Shown in pieces: positions 24,791 to 32,903 of a DNA stretch of 64,000 nt. Position numbers and translations under genes: made by a program. Position 1 is the stretch's first letter; each line of letters starts with the position of its first letter. The DNA is taken from assembly GCA_028818795.1 (NCBI GenBank), contig JAPPND010000112.1, forward strand, positions 1 through 64,000. The letters are read 5' to 3'. Below the pieces are notes generated by a model. It searched no databases and was not told the DNA's origin. It worked only from the letters and a program-made list of their open reading frames with translations. Source of the stretch: Gammaproteobacteria bacterium. GTDB lineage: Bacteria; Pseudomonadota; Gammaproteobacteria; Pseudomonadales; Azotimanducaceae.

Positions 24791-27214
24791 CTACGGCATC
24801 TCCCTAAACGCCACACGATAGGCCGGTAACGCTCCGGCGGCGCACGCGGCTAGGACGCCGAGCAGCAAAGGCCCGGCTATCGACGCGAAGTCGACGTGAA
24901 GGCCGATCGACCAGCCGAAGGCGGCTGGGTTGACGAAGTCGCAGAGCACCCACGCGATGGCCAGTCCGAGCGGTAGCGCGGTGATCAGGGCCATGGCACC
25001 GAGCACGACGGTCTGGGACAACGCCAACCGCCAGAGTTCCGCCCGGGTATGGCCGACGGCCGAGAGCAGGCGGAACTCCCGGGACCGGCTCGCCTGCAAC
25101 GAGGTCAAGGCCGCGTAGAGCCCGATAGCCGCCACCGCCAGCGCCATTGCGGCGAGTGACCGGCTCACCACGAACGTGCGATCGAACACGGCGACCGCCG
25201 CCTCGCGGATGTCGTCGTGGTTGCTGACCCGGTCGGCACCGTAGCGTTCGCCCAATGCGGCCGTCAGGTTCCCGGCGGCGTCCGGATTTGTCCGGACGGT
25301 AACGCGCCGCCAGCTGACGGAGGTCGGGTCGAGTTCGGTCAGGAAGGTCGTCGGCAGGATGACGCGGGGCGCCGCAGCGCCGAAGTCGCGGAAGACGTGG
25401 GCGATTTCCACGGGGACTGTTCTGCCCGCGACAACCAGGTCCAAGACATCGCCTGTTCCAATCCCGAGAAGCCGCGCACCCACCTCGTTGACCAAGCCTT
25501 CGTGGCCAATCGCCCTGTCGAAGCCGTACCGGGAGGTCTCGTAGACGTCCAGTTCCGCGACGCGGACATTGACGGGTCCCTGGTCGACGCGTGCGGGAAC
25601 GTCCCCGTACCGCCGCGCTTCCCGGACGCCGTCCATCGCGCGCAGCGCGTCGAGGTCCGACTCCGAGACATCGGACGCGGTCTGGACATAGATCCCGCGG
25701 GCAAGCCGCACGTCGAGCATTTCCGTGAAGTCCCGGCGCAGGCTTTCGACCATGAGACCCATGCCGATGGCGACGGCGGCGGCGACGGACAGGGCGCCGA
25801 GCGCCAAACGAATCTCCCGGCTGCGCGCCGCGGTCCCACGCAGGTTGGCGCGGGTCGTCAACGACCGCCCCATTGCCGCGAGGGGACCGGCGGCGTGTCC
25901 CGCGAGCGGCACGACTTGGAGAACGTGCGCTGCGCAGATCGCGGCGAGCGCGACATAGGCGGCGCCCAAGCCGCCGTCGACGAGACCGATCGCGGCGATG
26001 CCGACGGCGACCAGGGCGAAGCCCAGACGGAACCGGGCGTTTGTCGCGAACCGACCTTCAGCCAACGGGCCGAGCGCGGATGCCAGGACGCCGCAGGCGA
26101 GGGCCTTGCCGACGACCCAACCGTCTAGTGCCAGGGCTTGTTTGTCGTCCGGGCCGTTACCTGGGGTTGTCGGAATCGGTTGCGGCATCGCGGCCTGCAA
26201 CAGTTCATGCGCCACGACGAAGCCGAGTGCCAGTCCCGCGAGCGCGCCGATCACCCCGATGGCAAGACCCTCAATGCCGGAAACCCACATCAGGGTCCAC
26301 CGTGATGCCCCGACCGCAAGCAGCCGATCGTGTTCGGTGCGTCGGCGGGCGGCGTTGGATGCGCTCGCCTGGAAGGCGATGAACGCCGCCATCAGCAGAC
26401 ACAGGAGCGACAGCATGCCCAGATTGAACAGGATGGCGTCCGCGAAACGACGCGACGGGTTCCACCGGTCCGCAGCCGTCACCTCGAAGCCCTCGATGAC
26501 AGGGTCCGTGTAGCGCGGCAGGCTGGCGGCGATGCCCGGCAGGAGTTGGTCCAGCCACCCGAGCAGCCGCGACCGGGCGTCGGCGAGGCGCAGCCAGACG
26601 GCGTCGATCTCGTTGTCGCGACCCAACAGGCGCTGCGCCGTGGGCAGATCCGCGAGAATCACCTCGGTCGCGGCTTCGAGGACGGTCACCGGAATGCCGG
26701 CGATCGATCCGCCTGCGGCGGCGATGTCGCGCGTGGTCGCCGACGACACCATGACCGCGTCGTCGACCATGAAGAGGCCGTAGTCCGTACCCGGCCTCGA
26801 CGCGGCCAGCGCACCACCGCCGAGACCCGATGCGGCCACGGGATCGAAGCCGACGATGCGTCGCGGCTGCCCTTGGATCTCGAGGTACCCCTCGATGACC
26901 GGGAAAATCGCAACGACGGATCGGGTCCAGTCGGGCCGCGTGGCGGGCGATCCGGACGCGCCGGGGGCCGCGTGGGAGGCGCGCCAACGTCGACGCAATT
27001 CGAAATAGCTCGACTCGTGGCGCGTTTCGCCAGTAGCGACGTGGGTGTGTCCGGCAATCGAAAAGTCGTCGAGGTCGTCGCGGATCGAATGGCCGACAAG
27101 GTGGACCGTCACCACGGCGAGAACCGCCACGGTCACGCCGACGATGGATGCGGCCATGCCGACGGGGTGGCGAACCGCGAAGCGCAGTTGGCTCCTGAGA
27201 AGCAGAACAGGCAT
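24791..27214 (-). CDS. ABC transporter permease, fused FtsX/MacB-type pair
   Basis: An 807-residue protein with two FtsX-like halves. It has an N-terminal helix (GMAASIVGVTVAVLAVV), a periplasmic part with VVAIFPVIEGYLEIQG, a run of helices in the middle (AIGVIGALAGLALGFV), a second periplasmic part (RYGDVPARVDQGPVNV) and a final three-helix block (SREFRLLSAVGHTRAELWRLA between helices). This is the layout of LolC/E- and AttF/G-type permeases, here with both copies in one chain. The adjacent ATPase gene supplies energy and the AttH-like lipoprotein follows four bases later. It likely extracts or releases lipoproteins or other amphiphiles. The start ATG 27214 precedes the first basic segment. 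Confidence 0.88.
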   Translation of the reverse strand: MPVLLLRSQLRFAVRHPVGMAASIVGVTVAVLAVVTVHLVGHSIRDDLDDFSIAGHTHVATGETRHESSYFELRRRWRASHAAPGASGSPATRPDWTRSVVAIFPVIEGYLEIQGQPRRIVGFDPVAASGLGGGALAASRPGTDYGLFMVDDAVMVSSATTRDIAAAGGSIAGIPVTVLEAATEVILADLPTAQRLLGRDNEIDAVWLRLADARSRLLGWLDQLLPGIAASLPRYTDPVIEGFEVTAADRWNPSRRFADAILFNLGMLSLLCLLMAAFIAFQASASNAARRRTEHDRLLAVGASRWTLMWVSGIEGLAIGVIGALAGLALGFVVAHELLQAAMPQPIPTTPGNGPDDKQALALDGWVVGKALACGVLASALGPLAEGRFATNARFRLGFALVAVGIAAIGLVDGGLGAAYVALAAICAAHVLQVVPLAGHAAGPLAAMGRSLTTRANLRGTAARSREIRLALGALSVAAAVAIGMGLMVESLRRDFTEMLDVRLARGIYVQTASDVSESDLDALRAMDGVREARRYGDVPARVDQGPVNVRVAELDVYETSRYGFDRAIGHEGLVNEVGARLLGIGTGDVLDLVVAGRTVPVEIAHVFRDFGAAAPRVILPTTFLTELDPTSVSWRRVTVRTNPDAAGNLTAALGERYGADRVSNHDDIREAAVAVFDRTFVVSRSLAAMALAVAAIGLYAALTSLQASRSREFRLLSAVGHTRAELWRLALSQTVVLGAMALITALPLGLAIAWVLCDFVNPAAFGWSIGLHVDFASIAGPLLLGVLAACAAGALPAYRVAFREMP

Positions 27215-27326
27215 CGCACTACCGCCACAAAATCCGTTGCCTCGCGGCACCGCATTTTGCCCCAACCCAAGCCGCCCTAGCACCCCGCCAGACCTTTCGG
27301 CTTGCGCCGAAGAGTCCGACGGGCTG

Positions 27327-27986
27327 CTAGGCCAGCGCGATCACCTCGTCCGCTCGGTCGGCGATGCGTTGATTGTGCGTCGCGACGACGAGGGCGCACT
27401 GGGCACGGTCCGTTTCCCGCCAGAGCAGTTCGGTGACGGCATCGGCATTGCCCCCGTCGAGATTCCCGGTCGGCTCGTCGGCCAGGACGACGGCGGGCTC
27501 GTGAGCAAGCGCCCGGGCGATGGCAACACGCTGCTGTTCGCCGCCGGAAAGCGTTTCCGGAAACCGGTCCGCGCAATGGGCGAGGCCGAGCGTCCCCAGG
27601 CGGTCGAGCGCATCGGTCCGCCCGGCGAGCCCGTTTAGCTCCAGCGGCAGCATCACGTTCTCGGCGACGGTCAGGGTCGGAACCAGGTTGAAGAACTGGA
27701 AGATGAACCCGAGATGGCGTCGCCGAAATCGCACGCGCTGCCGCTCGGATGCCGAGGGGACGTCAAGCGTGTCGCCGTCGGCATCGTGGAAGACGACGGT
27801 GCCCTCGTCCGGCACCAGGATTCCGGCCATCACCTTCAGCAGGGTCGACTTTCCGGACCCGCTCGGTCCCCACAGCGCCGTCGTGCGTCCGGACTGCGCG
27901 GTGAACTCGACCGGCGCGGGCACACGCCGTCTGCCGCGTCCGTCGTCGAAGTGCTTGGCTGCCCGGCGTACCTCAAGCGTCGCCAA
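27327..27986 (-). CDS. ABC transporter ATP-binding protein, LolD-like
   Basis: A 219-residue ATPase with every key motif: Walker [10 protein letters not shown], the Q-loop [14 protein letters not shown], signature LSGGEQQR, Walker B VVLADEPT and the switch histidine in VVATHNQ. The [18 protein letters not shown] stretch is typical of the LolD/MacB/AttE group that pairs with FtsX-type permeases such as the one encoded 112 bases downstream. It overlaps the upstream Nudix gene by 14 bases, so all four genes from 28770 to 23639 may be one transcript. Confidence 0.92.
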   Translation of the reverse strand: MATLEVRRAAKHFDDGRGRRRVPAPVEFTAQSGRTTALWGPSGSGKSTLLKVMAGILVPDEGTVVFHDADGDTLDVPSASERQRVRFRRRHLGFIFQFFNLVPTLTVAENVMLPLELNGLAGRTDALDRLGTLGLAHCADRFPETLSGGEQQRVAIARALAHEPAVVLADEPTGNLDGGNADAVTELLWRETDRAQCALVVATHNQRIADRADEVIALA

Positions 27987-28770
27987 CGTGTTGCATTCCC
28001 TGTTCGTGCAGTGTTGCGGTGACCTCGCCGAGGTGTTGACGGGCAGCTACCGCCGCGAGGAGGCCCGCGACGGTTTCGAAGCGTGAAGCGGTGCGCAGCG
28101 TGGTGAGCGTCGGGTGGATCATCTGCCACCGCCCGGCGTCGAAGTTTGCCAGCGCGTCGCGGGGCCGGACCCAGTCGCCGGCGACCGTCTCGCCGCTGTG
28201 CTCAACCGCCCGCTGGCCGTCCGGCATCGCCGCGACGAAGAACCTGGTGTCGAACCGGGCCGGAGCCGACGGCGGGGTGATCCAGTGGCTGAAGTAGAGG
28301 ACCCGGTCGGTGGCCAGCCGCAGTCCTTCCCGCGCCGCCAACGCAGCAAGGTTGTCGTCACGCGCAGCGAGGGTATGGCGGTGGCGGTCGAACCGGGCCC
28401 GTTCATCGTCTCCCGAGGCCATGAACGGACGGTCGTTGCGGTACGCCAGAAGCACCCCGCATTCCTCGAAACACTCGCGGATGGCCGTGACCCAATAGCG
28501 TAGGCCACCTGCCGTCACCCCCAACTGCGCGGATGCTTGGCGGTCGTCGAGCCCTACGCACAGATGCGACAAACCGTCGTCCGCCGGATCCACCTTGCCG
28601 CCGGGGAATACGTGCAGGTTCGGGAAGATGCCGCGTCCGGGACGCTGCACCATGAACACCTCGACGCCGGGACCGCCTTGACGCAGGAGAAGAATCGTCG
28701 CCGCCTTGCGGATCGGGACGGGGTTCGTTGGCGCCAACCTACTCGTCCGCCACCATGGACCGTGAATCAT
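27973..28770 (-). CDS. Nudix hydrolase, CoA/NUDT19-like
   Basis: A 265-residue protein. The strand-loop [15 protein letters not shown] opens the Nudix box, a long insert follows, and the box closes with [14 protein letters not shown] (the REXXEEXG part). The insert between the glycines and REXXEE, together with the later [19 protein letters not shown], is typical of the NUDT19/NUDT7-like group that attacks CoA esters. It overlaps the ATPase gene by 14 bases. The start ATG 28770 is divergent from the YejA-like gene at 28817, leaving only 46 bases for both promoters. Confidence 0.82.
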   Translation of the reverse strand: MIHGPWWRTSRLAPTNPVPIRKAATILLLRQGGPGVEVFMVQRPGRGIFPNLHVFPGGKVDPADDGLSHLCVGLDDRQASAQLGVTAGGLRYWVTAIRECFEECGVLLAYRNDRPFMASGDDERARFDRHRHTLAARDDNLAALAAREGLRLATDRVLYFSHWITPPSAPARFDTRFFVAAMPDGQRAVEHSGETVAGDWVRPRDALANFDAGRWQMIHPTLTTLRTASRFETVAGLLAAVAARQHLGEVTATLHEQGMQHVGDA

Positions 28771-28816
28771 ATCAGCGCAAACCGTCGTTTCGCCCCGATC
28801 TGTTACGCTTCGACGG

Positions 28817-30694
28817 ATGGGGAAGAGACTCGTCAGGTTGTTCGGCTTGGCGGCGGGGTTTTGGGCCCTGGCCGCGGGAGCGGCGGATCCTCCCTGCCAG
28901 GATCCCGACTACAAGCACGGCATCTCCTACCTGCTTCCGTTGAAATACGACAAGGACTTCACGCACTTCGACTGGGCCAATCCGAACGCCCCGAAGGCCG
29001 GCTCAATGCGTCTGCCGTCGCTCGGCACCTTCGACAGCTACAACAACATCCTCGAGAAGGGCCGGATGGCGGCCGGCTACGACCGGAGCGGCGGACTGGT
29101 CTACGACAAGCTCATGGAAGGTGCGGCGGACGAACCGGTCAGCAACTACGGCCGTCTGGCGGAAGGCGTCGCGAAGGGGCCGAACCTCGACTGGATCGCG
29201 TTCAAGTTGCGCGACACCGGGATGTGGCACGACGGCATGCCGATCACCGTCGACGACGTCGTGTTCAGCTTCGAGATGTTCCTCGAGCACGGTTCGGTGG
29301 CGCTGCGCACGTCGCTGGCCGATCTCGAGCGTGTCTTCGCGTTCGGCGAACGCGAAATCTGTTTCGTGCGGGACACCGAAATGGAGGTCAACCCGGCGCT
29401 GCCTTTCGCCATCGGCGGGCAGGCGATTCTCCCGAAGCACTACTGGGAGGAACGCGATATCACCAAGACCACGGTCGAACCGCCCCTTGGGAGCGGGCCG
29501 TACCGCCTCAAGAGGGTCGAGACCGGGCGGCTCCTGGAGTTCGAACTTGACGAGGACTATTGGGGTCAGGACCTCCCAGTGAACAAAGGCCGGTACAACT
29601 TCAAAACCGTCAAGTTCGACTACTTCAAGGACGACGGCGTGATGCTGGAGGCGCACAAGGGCAACGTATTCGACGTGCGCGAGGAGGGCGTTTCGAAGAA
29701 CTGGGCGACCCAATACGACTTTCCGGCGGTTCGCGCGGGGTTTTTCAAGCGCGACCTGCGCAAGCTGACGCGGGTTGAGGGGCTTTGGTGGCCCATCTAC
29801 TGGAACAGCGAGAAGCCCCCCTTGAACGACATCCGCGTGCGTGAGGCCCTATGGCTGCTTTACGACTTCGATTGGACCAACCGGGTTCTGTTCTACAACT
29901 TCTACCTGAAAGGCGTGAGCTTGTTCCAGAACTCGCCCATGGCGCACAGCGGACCGCCGAGCGAGAGGGAACTCGAACTCCTCGAACCGTGGCGCGACCA
30001 AGTGCCCCCCCGGGTGTTCACGGAGGAGTTCAGGCATCCGCCTAGCAGCGGCTACGGCCTCAACCGCGAACGGATCAAGCGCGCGCTGGAACTCTTCAAG
30101 CAAGCCGGCTGGGAGATGCGCAACGGGGTGATGCGCAACATCGAGACGGGCGAGCCGCTCAGCCTGAACTTCATCGGCGTCTCCTACTATGCGATCCGCC
30201 AGAACCTGTCCTTGGTCGACAATCTCGGCCGCGTGGGGATCAAGGCCTCCGGACGCTCGCCGGAGGTGTCGCAGTGGCTCTACCGAAGCCGAACCGGCAA
30301 GTTCGACGGCAACTCGCGGCGCTGGGACCCCGGTCACATGCCGGGACTTGCTCTGCGCAACTGGTTCGGTAGCGAGGCCGCCGACCAGGACTACGGCCAG
30401 AACTGGGCGCGCATCCGCAATCCGGTCCTGGACAGCCTGATCGAGTCGATCATCGCCGCGAATACCGCAGAGGATCTCTACGCGGCCACCCGGGCGTTCG
30501 ACCGCGTCTTTCTTTGGAATTTCTACGCCGTCCCACTTGGCTCCCAGCCGGGGTTTCGCCTAGTGCACTGGGACAAGTTCGGCGAAGTGCGCCGCGACGA
30601 CCTAAGCCGCGTGCCCTTCGTAGACGCGTGGTGGTGGGACGAGGACAAGGCCCGGCGCGTCCGGGAAGGGATCGCCGAACTCGGCGAGGGATGA
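28817..30694 (+). CDS. Peptide-binding protein, YejA-like (SBP family 5)
   Basis: A 625-residue periplasmic solute-binding protein. A signal peptide (LVRLFGLAAGFWALAAGAA) is followed by HFDWANPNAPKAGSMRLP, the opening typical of YejA, then YDKLMEGAADEP, the family 5 signature region DDVVFSFEMF, and LGSGPYRLK. The C-terminal half has the GYGLNRERIKRALELFKQAGW block. YejA proteins bind peptides, including microcin C-type compounds, for the YejBEF importer. No yejBEF genes are adjacent, so its transporter must be encoded elsewhere. It is a single-gene unit: the next gene downstream is mraZ after 364 bases. Confidence 0.88.
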   Translation: MGKRLVRLFGLAAGFWALAAGAADPPCQDPDYKHGISYLLPLKYDKDFTHFDWANPNAPKAGSMRLPSLGTFDSYNNILEKGRMAAGYDRSGGLVYDKLMEGAADEPVSNYGRLAEGVAKGPNLDWIAFKLRDTGMWHDGMPITVDDVVFSFEMFLEHGSVALRTSLADLERVFAFGEREICFVRDTEMEVNPALPFAIGGQAILPKHYWEERDITKTTVEPPLGSGPYRLKRVETGRLLEFELDEDYWGQDLPVNKGRYNFKTVKFDYFKDDGVMLEAHKGNVFDVREEGVSKNWATQYDFPAVRAGFFKRDLRKLTRVEGLWWPIYWNSEKPPLNDIRVREALWLLYDFDWTNRVLFYNFYLKGVSLFQNSPMAHSGPPSERELELLEPWRDQVPPRVFTEEFRHPPSSGYGLNRERIKRALELFKQAGWEMRNGVMRNIETGEPLSLNFIGVSYYAIRQNLSLVDNLGRVGIKASGRSPEVSQWLYRSRTGKFDGNSRRWDPGHMPGLALRNWFGSEAADQDYGQNWARIRNPVLDSLIESIIAANTAEDLYAATRAFDRVFLWNFYAVPLGSQPGFRLVHWDKFGEVRRDDLSRVPFVDAWWWDEDKARRVREGIAELGEG

Positions 30695-30840
30695 TCAAGG
30701 GGCGACCCTGACGCGGTCGCCCGAGTCGGGGCGCATCGGGTACGACGGTGGCCGTGGAACCACGGTCCCGTTGTTCCTCGTAGGTTCTTTGTCGTGGCGA
30801 GCCGTTGTGCCTGCCATCGCACACCCATGATCAAAAGTTG

Positions 30841-30909
30841 TTGACGTATCCGTCGGCGGGGGGTAAGTTCGGGGAACTTGTGGGATATTATGGGATTTTG
30901 TGAGTAGTT
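30841..30909 (+). promoter_or_regulatory. Promoter and MraZ-box array ahead of dcw cluster
   Basis: A possible sigma-70 promoter has -35 TTGACG (30841-30846) and a weak -10 TAAGTT (30864-30869) with 17-base spacing. Just downstream are three direct repeats at exact 10-bp steps, GTGGGATATT, ATGGGATTTT and GTGAGTAGTT (30880-30909). These match the G-rich, 10-bp-spaced boxes that MraZ binds to repress its own operon. The leader to the mraZ ATG is about 150 bases. The rest of the 30695-31058 gap shows nothing else clear. Confidence 0.65.
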
Positions 30910-31058
30910 CGGGTTAGGTTGAACATGGAAGTGGCAAGGGTCAGGGACGACCACCCCACACCTGGATCGAAGACGCGATCGCTTCGCGGTCGCCGCGCAC
31001 GCTAGGGCGTGCCGGCGAGGAGGGGCCAACCGCTAGGCAACCCGGCTCGAGAGGGGCC

Positions 31059-31529
31059 ATGTTTCGAGGGATATCGAAGGCAAGCCTGGACGACCGCGGA
31101 CGCTTCGCCGTTCCGGCGCGGTTTCGCGACTCGTTGAGGTCGAGTTCCGCCGGCAAGCTCGTGATCACGATAGACCGCCAGGAGAAATGCCTGCTGCTGT
31201 ACCCCGACAGCGAGTGGGAAGCCGTGGAGAAACGGCTCGAGCAACTGTCCAACCTGCGCCCGGCCGTGCGTCAACTGCAGCGCATGCTCGTGGGCTTCGC
31301 GACCGATGTGGAACTGGACAACAACGGCCGGGTGTTGATCCCCCCGATCTTGCGCGACTACGCGGAAATCGACCGATCGGTGATGGTTATGGGCCAGCCG
31401 AACAAGCTCGAACTGTGGAGCGAGGATGTCCTCAACGCCGAAATGCCCCAATGGCGGAGTCAGGGCAACGAGGCTTTCGAGAGTCTCAAAGAGCTGGGAG
31501 ACGTTCAGCTAGCCGATATTCGACTGTAA
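31059..31529 (+). CDS. mraZ: Transcriptional regulator MraZ
   Basis: A 156-residue protein with two SpoVT/AbrB-type halves: FRGISKASLDDRGRFAVPARFRD at the start, and VELDNNGRVLIPPILRDYA in the second half, each carrying the DxxGR signature. MraZ binds G-rich direct repeats upstream of its own gene and represses the dcw operon in Escherichia coli. The matching repeats are at 30880-30909. The start ATG 31059 follows GAGAGGGG. A 112-base spacer separates it from rsmH, longer than the later junctions in the cluster, which mostly overlap. Confidence 0.95.
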   Translation: MFRGISKASLDDRGRFAVPARFRDSLRSSSAGKLVITIDRQEKCLLLYPDSEWEAVEKRLEQLSNLRPAVRQLQRMLVGFATDVELDNNGRVLIPPILRDYAEIDRSVMVMGQPNKLELWSEDVLNAEMPQWRSQGNEAFESLKELGDVQLADIRL

Positions 31530-31641
31530 CGACCGTTCGATCAGGCGACCGACGGGAGCCGATCTGTCCGATCACGTGTAGGACGCGAACGCGGAAAGGA
31601 GGCTTGTAGAGGATGGAGATCCCCTTCCGGGATCCTGGCCC

Positions 31642-32625
31642 ATGGATCGACACGGCGAAACGGCGCATGCGCCGGTGATGGTTGAGGAAATGGTGGAGGC
31701 GCTTGCCGTGGACCGCGACGGATCCTACGTGGACGCGACCTTCGGGCGCGGCGGTCACGCACGCCGGCTGCTAGCGGAACTGTCGCCGCGAGGGCGGCTT
31801 CTGGCCATCGACCGTGATGCGGATGCCTATGACAGCGCCCGCCGTCTGGCCAGGTCGGATGTCCGGGTCCAAGCCCGGCATGGCAGATTCGGTTCGCTCG
31901 AGGACTATCTCGCCGGGGACGACCATGGCGGAATGGGCGCGCAGTCCGGCGTGATGTTCGACGTCGGCATGTCGTCCCCCCAGCTGGACGAACCCGGGCG
32001 GGGATTCGGCTTTTCGGCACCCGGACCTCTCGACATGCGCATGGACCGTCGCGACCCGTTGACCGCTCGGGCTTGGCTGAACAACGCGCAGAGCGAGGAC
32101 CTCGCCACGGTGATCCGTCGCTACGGTGAGGAACGTCATGCTCGCCGGGTCGCCCGGGCGATCATCGCGGCTCGACCGCTCCAGACCACGACTGACCTTG
32201 CCGAAGTCGTGACGCGAGCCGTTCCCGGTAGGCGGTCGGCCACGTCGGCCTGTGCCCGCGTGTTCCAGGCAGTCCGCATCCACATCAACGACGAACTGGG
32301 CGAACTCGACCGCGGGCTCGACGCTGGCTTCGACGCCTTGAAGGTGGGCGGTCGCCTGGCGGTACTTACCTTCCACGGTCTTGAGCACCGACTCGTGCGG
32401 CGCAGGCTCCGGCAGTGGGTCGAGGGACCCAAGCTACCCCGACGTTTGCCGGTTCGCCACGATCCGAGTCCCTTGGCGCGCCGGCTCGATGTGGTCGGCA
32501 AGGGCCTGCGTCCCTCCGCGGCGGAGGTCGGCAGGAATCCCCGGGCCCGCAGCGCGCTTCTGCACGCCGTCGAAAAGCTCGGACCTGCCGAGGTCGGCAC
32601 GACGGTGGCACGGGCTGTCGCATGA
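31642..32625 (+). CDS. rsmH: 16S rRNA (cytosine1402-N4)-methyltransferase
   Basis: A 327-residue SAM-dependent enzyme. Motifs are VDATFGRGGHARRLL (SAM binding), LLAIDRDADAY, FDVGMSSPQLDEPGRGF and, late, GGRLAVLTFHGLEHRLV. It methylates C1402 in the ribosomal decoding centre. The stop overlaps the ftsL ATG. In GMSSPQLDEPGRGF the usual LGVSSPQ reads VGMSSPQ, a conservative change. A strong AAAGGAGG lies at about 31596, too far from ATG 31642, so the start is the least certain part. Confidence 0.95.
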   Translation: MDRHGETAHAPVMVEEMVEALAVDRDGSYVDATFGRGGHARRLLAELSPRGRLLAIDRDADAYDSARRLARSDVRVQARHGRFGSLEDYLAGDDHGGMGAQSGVMFDVGMSSPQLDEPGRGFGFSAPGPLDMRMDRRDPLTARAWLNNAQSEDLATVIRRYGEERHARRVARAIIAARPLQTTTDLAEVVTRAVPGRRSATSACARVFQAVRIHINDELGELDRGLDAGFDALKVGGRLAVLTFHGLEHRLVRRRLRQWVEGPKLPRRLPVRHDPSPLARRLDVVGKGLRPSAAEVGRNPRARSALLHAVEKLGPAEVGTTVARAVA

Positions 32626-32903
32626 AACGACCGACGCGGAGCGGACTCTGGATGGTGCTCGGCATCGTCGCATGGGCTGGCATCGCCGTTGCGGGCATCG
32701 AGACGGCGCGCCAGTCCGGCGAAATGCGCGACCTGTTCCAACGCTTGTCCACGAATCAGGAGGTCCAGGACGGGCTACTGGCCGAGTATCGCCTGCTGCT
32801 GCTCGAGCAGGCGACGTTGGCCAGCTACCTCAACCTCGAGAGCGTCGCAACCGACGATCTCGACATGCAGTTCCCGGAACGTATTCGGCGGGTGGAACGA
32901 TGA
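32622..32903 (+). CDS. ftsL: Cell division protein FtsL
   Basis: A 93-residue bitopic protein. A short basic cytosolic end is followed by one membrane helix (WMVLGIVAWAGIAVAGIE), then a periplasmic helical part rich in leucine and glutamate (LLAEYRLLLLEQATLASYL). This is the expected shape of FtsL, which forms a coiled coil with FtsB and FtsQ to activate FtsWI. Sequence conservation in FtsL is low, so the call leans on size, topology and position between rsmH and ftsI. It overlaps both neighbours by 4 bases. Confidence 0.88.
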   Translation: MKRPTRSGLWMVLGIVAWAGIAVAGIETARQSGEMRDLFQRLSTNQEVQDGLLAEYRLLLLEQATLASYLNLESVATDDLDMQFPERIRRVER

